Shown: positions 60,432 to 64,000 of the stretch, in pieces
Numbering within the stretch: the first letter of the stretch is position 1
Layout: every line of letters begins with the position of its first letter
Source of the DNA: Gammaproteobacteria bacterium
GTDB taxonomy: Bacteria > Pseudomonadota > Gammaproteobacteria > Pseudomonadales > Cellvibrionaceae
DNA: 64,000 bases
Direction of reading: 5' to 3'
Assembly: GCA_021151835.1 (NCBI GenBank)
Contig: JAGKWO010000033.1
Location: 1 to 64,000, forward strand
The notes under the pieces: model-generated
What the model was told of the DNA's origin: nothing
Databases searched by the model: none
What the model saw: only the letters and a program-made list of their open reading frames with translations
Position numbers and translations under genes: made by a program

Positions 60432-60779
60432 ATGCCCCCACAGCCTTTACTCGCAAAATTCTTTCAAACAGACCTTGGGGCAGAACCGGTAAGGGATTGG
60501 TTACGAAGCATCACCATAGATGACCGCAAAGCCATCGGTGATGACATTCGCACGGTTCAAATAGGCTGGCCCTTGGGGATGCCCTTGGTGCGGAAACTGG
60601 AATCAGACCTTTGGGAGATCCGGTCTCATGTTACCGATGGTATAGCTAGAGTGATTTTCACAATGCACGGCAGCACCATGATTTTATTGCACGGCTTCAT
60701 TAAAAAATCACAAAAGATTCCCGCAGGTGAATTAGCAGTAGCAAAAAATCGCCTGAAACAATTTAGAGGTGGCGTATGA
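60432..60779 (+). CDS. RelE/HigB-type toxin (Gp49-like)
   Basis: A 115-residue protein of the phage-derived Gp49/HigB toxin family: KFFQTDLGAEPVRDWLRSI, PLGMPLVRKLESDLWEIRS, the basic active-site region (R-E-I-R-S-H) and IILLHGFIKKSQKIP. Such toxins cut mRNA on ribosomes. The antitoxin gene follows with a 4-base overlap, the toxin-first order of HigBA pairs. Confidence 0.88.
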   Translation: MPPQPLLAKFFQTDLGAEPVRDWLRSITIDDRKAIGDDIRTVQIGWPLGMPLVRKLESDLWEIRSHVTDGIARVIFTMHGSTMILLHGFIKKSQKIPAGELAVAKNRLKQFRGGV

Positions 60780-61075
60780 AAAAAGTAGTTAACAAACACA
60801 TTGGTAGCGACTTTGAAGATTTCCTTGCCGAAGAAGGCATGCTTGATGATGCAACCGCTGTTGCTATCAAACGCATTATTGCCTGGCAAATTCAAAATGA
60901 AATGAAAACGCAACACATGACCAAAACCAGCATGGCCAAACGCATGCAGACCAGCCGTTCATCGCTGGATAGATTGTTAGATGAGCGCGACACCAGTTTA
61001 ACTCTGACTACTTTGGCCAGTGCGGCGCAAGCGCTTGGGAAACACGTAAAAATTGAATTGGTGGAGGCCGTGTAA
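60776..61075 (+). CDS. HigA-type antitoxin (helix-turn-helix)
   Basis: A 99-residue protein with an XRE/Fis-like helix-turn-helix in the C-terminal half (TKTSMAKRMQTSRSSLDRLL, about 49-68) and an acidic N-terminus for toxin binding. It overlaps the toxin by 4 bases and shares 1 base with the next gene (ATG overlapping the TAA), so the downstream membrane protein is translationally coupled to this pair. Confidence 0.85.
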   Translation: MKKVVNKHIGSDFEDFLAEEGMLDDATAVAIKRIIAWQIQNEMKTQHMTKTSMAKRMQTSRSSLDRLLDERDTSLTLTTLASAAQALGKHVKIELVEAV

Positions 61076-61596
61076 TGACAACTACACCACCAGATGAAAC
61101 GCCGGAAGAAAAAGAAAAGCGCCTTAAGCGCTGGGCAAAAAAATTAGGCAAGCGCGATAAAGCTTTAACCGATAGAGAATTAAAGTTGTGTGAAGAAGAA
61201 AAAATTCATGACTTTAATATTGAATACAAAAGCCAGACTTATAATGCTTTCTACACCACATCAATGGAAAAGGACAAGAGCATCCTAACAGTTGCAGTTG
61301 CAGGACTCGGCTTTCTGATTGCGATAATCCAATCAGAACAACTCAAACCAACAGGCCTTACAGTATGGCTATTAGCCATCAGTTGTCTTTGTTATTTAAT
61401 AAGCATTTTTCTTCTGCTAACAATATTTAAGTGCAACAAAGATTATCTAATTAATTTAGCAACTGACAATCATGACGGAACAGAGGGATGGAACAAGAAG
61501 CTGACTAGACTGGACGGCGCCGCATCAATTTCATTCTATTTAGCAATTATGCATTCGGTGGCTTTAGGCATTGTTACATCAAACTTCATTAACTAA
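61075..61596 (+). CDS. Three-span membrane protein, SLATT-like
   Basis: A 173-residue protein with a charged helical N-terminus (1-60) and three hydrophobic segments (about 73-90, 98-120 and 150-170). The layout of a soluble helix followed by YNAFYTTSMEKDKSI and clustered membrane spans recalls the SLATT-type effectors found in defence loci, but the family match is not certain. It begins on the last base of the antitoxin gene and precedes the mini-protein and Abi-alpha genes. Confidence 0.6.
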   Translation: MTTTPPDETPEEKEKRLKRWAKKLGKRDKALTDRELKLCEEEKIHDFNIEYKSQTYNAFYTTSMEKDKSILTVAVAGLGFLIAIIQSEQLKPTGLTVWLLAISCLCYLISIFLLLTIFKCNKDYLINLATDNHDGTEGWNKKLTRLDGAASISFYLAIMHSVALGIVTSNFIN

Positions 61597-61605
61597 GGAG
61601 TCAAT

Positions 61606-61749
61606 ATGACAATTAAAAATACAAGTGAGACATCGTCACCGAAAGATTTACCTCCGACAACTAAAGCAAAAGGAAGTACAAGTGATGCAAATAAAATGAA
61701 TCCAACTCAGAACGTTAAATCACCGCCACCACCAAAAAAAGGGCAGTGA
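61606..61749 (+). CDS. Lys/Pro-rich mini-protein 1
   Basis: A 47-residue peptide starting MTIKNTSETSSPKDLP with a perfect AAGGAG ribosome site 5 bases before the ATG (61606-61608). It is all polar, ending in KSPPPPKKGQ. The C-terminal 25 residues align with the next mini-protein (MNPTQNVKSPPPPKK versus MSPTKAVKTSTPPKK), so they are tandem paralogues. It lies between the membrane-protein and the Abi-alpha genes. The function is unknown; it may be a flexible partner or inhibitor. Confidence 0.6.
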   Translation: MTIKNTSETSSPKDLPPTTKAKGSTSDANKMNPTQNVKSPPPPKKGQ

Positions 61750-61820
61750 CAGTATAGCGAGGGTGACTTACCGTTTTATTAGTTTTATAAAGTCCTAAAA
61801 TTTCAATTGAGGCAGAACAG

Positions 61821-61958
61821 ATGACACATATCAAAGATAAGCCGAAGGCAAACCCATCACCAAAGGGCACGTTTGTAGGCAATAGCACTAAGGGTGCGCA
61901 CTTAATGAGTCCAACTAAAGCAGTAAAAACATCAACACCCCCCAAAAAGGAAAGATAA
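61821..61958 (+). CDS. Lys/Pro-rich mini-protein 2
   Basis: A 45-residue peptide beginning MTHIKDKPKANPSPKG (GAGG about 8 bases upstream). It ends TSTPPKKER one base before the next start. It has the same polar, basic composition and C-terminal pattern as mini-protein 1, so it is a tandem duplicate. Confidence 0.6.
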   Translation: MTHIKDKPKANPSPKGTFVGNSTKGAHLMSPTKAVKTSTPPKKER

Positions 61959-62156
61959 ATGAGCGACAATAATGATCAATCAAAAACTGGTAAAACACTG
62001 GTTAAACAAATAGCGTTAGATAGTGTTAGTAGTGCTGCACTACTCAACCCAACACTACGAAAACAAGCAACTCAGCAAGTTGCAACGACACAAGCATCGA
62101 CTTCAAATCAAGCAAATAGCTCATCAAGCCCTGAAAATAAAAAAAACGGTAAATAG
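61959..62156 (+). CDS. Small polar protein (65 residues)
   Basis: A 65-residue protein with an amphipathic N-terminus (TLVKQIALDSVSSAALLNP) and a Ser/Gln/Asn/Lys-rich tail ending in KKNGK. It starts immediately after the mini-protein 2 stop and precedes the Abi-alpha gene by 32 bases. It is a possible small accessory subunit of the same operon. Confidence 0.6.
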   Translation: MSDNNDQSKTGKTLVKQIALDSVSSAALLNPTLRKQATQQVATTQASTSNQANSSSSPENKKNGK

Positions 62157-62188
62157 CTGGCCGTTAATATAAAAATAAGGACTCCATA

Positions 62189-62944
62189 ATGAGTGAAGAA
62201 CAATCGTCTAGTGGGTATGCGAAAGTCATTGAAAAAGTTTACGATGATTTATTATCACCAACCTTAAAGGAAGCCAGCAAAATTGGCGTCGATGCGGTAA
62301 AGGTTTTTAGACTGGCATTATCGCCACTCCAATATGGCGCATATTGGCAGGCTCGACTGGAAGGATACTTCACCAAAGCCATAAATAAAGTACCTGAGCA
62401 AAACAGAATCAGCCCAGTTGAGTCCCTCGCTTTACCAGTCGCAGAAAAACTCAAATACCAAGAAGAAAGTAGCCCCATTTCAGAGCTATATGTAAATTTA
62501 CTCGCCAGAGCTATGGACAAAGAAAGAGTGGGTGAAGCGCACCCTGCATTTATTTTTATAATTTCTCAATTAGCTCCAGCAGAGATTGAAATATTAAATC
62601 ACTTTTACACTTATGGATTCAGAATACTAATTAGAGATACGGAAAAAAATTGCATTGCCAAGGAAGCTGAGCTTGCCGAATATTTAGCAACATGCATTCC
62701 AGAACATGTGAAGGGAATTATTTCGCAGCACCAGTACAGCCAACAAGATATTCATCAACCCGAGATATTTCTAACACTGATTGAACATTTATACACACTT
62801 GGTTTAATTTGTTACGAAAGTGAATTTTTGAGAACGCCAATCATTGCGAGCTTCTATTGCAATAACAATCGACTAGACCTGTATCCCTTGGAAATTACAA
62901 GCTTCGGAAAGTTGTTTTATAACGCATGCATAAAAACCGATTAA
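62189..62944 (+). CDS. Abi-alpha (DUF4393) abortive-infection-type protein
   Basis: A 251-residue helical protein with the DUF4393/Abi-alpha pattern: YDDLLSPTLKEASKIGVDAV, LALSPLQYGAYWQARLEGYF, KVPEQNRISPVESLALPVAE and ELYVNLLARAMDKERVGEAHPAF. The family is linked to phage abortive infection in Gram-positive bacteria and is found in prophages. It is the last gene of the cargo array and ends at a strong terminator, supporting a phage-exclusion function; how it works is not known. Confidence 0.78.
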   Translation: MSEEQSSSGYAKVIEKVYDDLLSPTLKEASKIGVDAVKVFRLALSPLQYGAYWQARLEGYFTKAINKVPEQNRISPVESLALPVAEKLKYQEESSPISELYVNLLARAMDKERVGEAHPAFIFIISQLAPAEIEILNHFYTYGFRILIRDTEKNCIAKEAELAEYLATCIPEHVKGIISQHQYSQQDIHQPEIFLTLIEHLYTLGLICYESEFLRTPIIASFYCNNNRLDLYPLEITSFGKLFYNACIKTD

Positions 62945-62946
62945 AA

Positions 62947-62970
62947 AAGCGGCATAAGCCGCTTATTTTT
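62947..62970 (+). terminator. Terminator of the Abi-alpha array
   Basis: AAGCGGC (62947-62953) pairs with GCCGCTT (62958-62964), followed by ATTTTTT. It also overlaps the stop of the opposite lipoprotein gene. Confidence 0.88.
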
Positions 62971-63133
62971 TCCCAGTTAATTTTTTACCTTCAAACTCAC
63001 AAGTAAACTTCGAGTCTTTAGTTGCAATCACAGATTTACATTTTGCGTCATTCAAAACATTTAGTGTCTGTAACGCTCCGCAGGCTGACAAGTTACAAAA
63101 TAAAATACAAAGCAATAAATATTTCCTAATCAT
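62963..63133 (-). CDS. Small lipoprotein (56 residues)
   Basis: A 56-residue peptide starting MIRKYLLLCILFCNLSACG (AAGGA 4 bases before the ATG at 63131-63133), a textbook lipoprotein signal with the lipobox LSAC. The mature part is short and basic with two cysteines (CKSV, FTCEF). It overlaps the end of the neighbouring 97-residue gene by 8 bases. It could be an exclusion or adhesion lipoprotein; it is too short to classify. Confidence 0.65.
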   Translation of the reverse strand: MIRKYLLLCILFCNLSACGALQTLNVLNDAKCKSVIATKDSKFTCEFEGKKLTGKK

Positions 63134-63419
63134 TATCCTTTTCCTTTGCGCGTTTAAGCTTCTCGATTTTCGGGCGAATAGCTCTTTGCATTGATTTCAC
63201 GCGAGCCTCAAGTTGAACCAAGAATTCTCTTCCAGCGATTACAGCTGCTTTCTCAGTGCTGTAGACCTCACGCCCTAAGTAAGCGCCTTTACACGTTGGG
63301 CGCCACCCCTTCCCTGCATTTGAGTTTCCATTAACTGCGGTTACAGTTCCATTTTTTAATTGTTTGTAAAGAGCTACATCGCCAGCCGATGCTTTTTGAT
63401 CATTCCGCATTACGTTCAT
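63126..63419 (-). CDS. Hypothetical protein (97 residues)
   Basis: A 97-residue basic protein with a folded N-terminus (SAGDVALYKQLKNGTVTAV, GREVYSTEKAAV) and a Lys/Arg-rich C-terminal helix that could bind nucleic acid. It overlaps the 72-residue gene by 20 bases. No family is recognised. Confidence 0.55.
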   Translation of the reverse strand: MNVMRNDQKASAGDVALYKQLKNGTVTAVNGNSNAGKGWRPTCKGAYLGREVYSTEKAAVIAGREFLVQLEARVKSMQRAIRPKIEKLKRAKEKDND

Positions 63420-63618
63420 CCTCCACAGGAAAATTATGTTTCTTACAAAAATCGATTAACTTGTCTGGTGTGGGGAAACGCAGGCTAACTATTCTCCCAT
63501 TTTCAAAAGAGAAATCCAATGTTGGTGTGCAGGTGCCTAAATCTTGTTGAGCTGGGCATTGTTGAATAACTGCATCGACCAACAGGTCTTTAAATTTGTA
63601 CTGCGAAAAGACACTCAT
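63400..63618 (-). CDS. Hypothetical protein (72 residues)
   Basis: A 72-residue protein with two cysteines (QQCPAQQDLGTC) and a beta-hairpin-like C-terminus (IVSLRFPTPDKLIDFCKKH). It overlaps the following gene by 20 bases. No family is recognised. Confidence 0.5.
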   Translation of the reverse strand: MSVFSQYKFKDLLVDAVIQQCPAQQDLGTCTPTLDFSFENGRIVSLRFPTPDKLIDFCKKHNFPVEDERNAE

Positions 63619-63631
63619 CCCCCAAACCCCC

Positions 63632-63943
63632 TTACAGAATTACTGTTTGAACTAGCTGATATTGTTTGCCTTCTTTGGTTACCTGTTTTTTCTCTATCAG
63701 GTAATCCATTATTTTTTTGGCATCCGGGTGCCGCACTTTTCCTTCCTTGATAACTCGCCGCATGCTGGGTGGTTGCCCGAATATTCCCGCCAGTATTTGT
63801 GCGGCCAGATCTTTTTCCTGCTGGTTTAATTCATTCGGTTTTTGTTGCTCGGTTGGTGGTGATTTTGTTGGTGCTGGTGAGCTGGTTTTTTCTTGTGGTT
63901 TTGCGGGTGCAGGAGCTGAAACCGGCAAAGGTTTGTTACTCAT
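63632..63943 (-). CDS. Hypothetical protein with Pro-rich N-terminus (103 residues)
   Basis: A 103-residue protein with a Pro/Ala/Lys-rich flexible N-terminus (about 1-40) followed by a compact region (LAAQILAGIFGQPPSMRRVI, HPDAKKIMDYLIEKK, KEGKQYQLV) with the shape of a small winged-helix domain. It is possibly a phage regulator or replication accessory protein. It is the rightmost whole gene in view. Confidence 0.55.
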   Translation of the reverse strand: MSNKPLPVSAPAPAKPQEKTSSPAPTKSPPTEQQKPNELNQQEKDLAAQILAGIFGQPPSMRRVIKEGKVRHPDAKKIMDYLIEKKQVTKEGKQYQLVQTVIL

Positions 63944-64000
63944 GCCGCTAAGGGCGAGTAACGCGGATATCGCGCAAATATCTACGATTAGAGCGAGCGC

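Larger units (their letters stand above)
28947..64000. mobile_element. P2-type prophage, left and central part (right end outside window)
   Basis: A contiguous set of P2-plan structural genes (terminase, portal, scaffold, capsid, completion, sheath, tube, tape measure, baseplate, fibre, hub, spike), lysis genes and an Ogr-type activator, flanked by cargo on both sides and starting at tRNA-His. The DUF2586, DUF2590, DUF2597 and DUF2765 families indicate the Vibrio/Shewanella P2-like branch. No integrase, repressor or replication gene is in view, so the element extends past 64 kb. The structural set seems intact. Confidence 0.9.

Noticed and set aside
1..64000. CRISPR arrays, insertion sequences, rRNA genes and riboswitches
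   Set aside because: No regular spacer repeats, transposase genes, rRNA or known riboswitch cores were seen on reading the window.

Overview
The window is gammaproteobacterial chromosome of Pseudomonadales/Cellvibrionaceae type (my inference is Cellvibrio or a close relative). The basis is the protein style of CysB, AroC, GpsA and the Ccm proteins, a fliK-like gene beside ccmA, and the sixA/DUF4389/gpsA cluster. It splits into a housekeeping part (1 to about 28.95 kb) and the left and central part of a P2-type prophage (about 28.95 kb to the right edge). The prophage continues past the window.

Housekeeping part. A complete cytochrome c maturation set (ccmA-B-C-D-E-F-G, then ccmH-I) runs leftward from 8.2 to 0.36 kb. 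It is interrupted between ccmG and ccmH by a rightward tRNA-Val/tRNA-Asp pair with its own promoter. Rightward from the ccmA side are fliK-like and flhB-C-terminal-like genes, then a mercaptopyruvate sulfurtransferase. A leftward block (16.3-12.6 kb) holds a DUF523/DUF1722 protein, a MerR/LitR-type regulator, an NTF2-like protein and a DNA photolyase, behind an upstream inverted repeat that looks like the regulator's operator. Then come cysB, a 5'-nucleotidase, an omega-amidase, an MFS transporter, aroC, prmB, folE (+), a DUF4892/OmpA-like protein, an alpha/beta hydrolase, sixA, DUF4389, gpsA and a flavin reductase. Two tRNA genes close this part: a tRNA-Arg(TCT) whose 5' half looks like tRNA-Pro (apparently a deletion chimera) and an intact tRNA-His. 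The 3' end of tRNA-His is repeated imperfectly 76 bp downstream, so it is the likely phage attachment region.

Prophage. The structural genes follow the P2 divergent plan. Terminase ATPase (P), portal (Q) and an Ogr-type zinc finger point right (55.2-58.3 kb). Scaffold (O), capsid (N), small terminase (M), head completion (L), R, S, sheath, tube, a DksA/TraR finger, lysis genes (endolysin, holin, spanin pair), tail chaperone with a probable -1 frameshift extension, tape measure, W/J/I baseplate, fibre, fibre assembly, hub and spike point left (55.0-33.3 kb). The DUF2586/DUF2597/DUF2590 proteins place it in the Vibrio/Shewanella-type branch of P2-like phages rather than with P2 itself. No integrase, CI/C repressor or replication gene A is visible; these should lie right of 64 kb.

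Cargo. Two accessory regions flank the structural block. The left one (29.4-33.2 kb) carries an AHH-type nuclease toxin with an Imm11/Imm43-like partner, a small unknown gene, a C4-like RNA module and a coiled-coil membrane protein. The right one (58.3-63.9 kb) carries two more C4-like RNA modules, small membrane proteins, a HigBA/RelE-type toxin-antitoxin pair overlapping a membrane-protein gene, two paralogous Lys/Pro-rich mini-proteins, an Abi-alpha (DUF4393) protein and a small lipoprotein. The most notable signal is the set of three C4-type antisense RNA elements. They share promoters, a CAAAAT-loop hairpin and a GGCTGGG(C/T)GGGGC core, but each has its own covarying pairing arms, and each precedes a small protein. 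The second is the toxin-antitoxin / membrane protein / mini-protein / Abi-alpha array, a plausible undescribed phage-exclusion locus.
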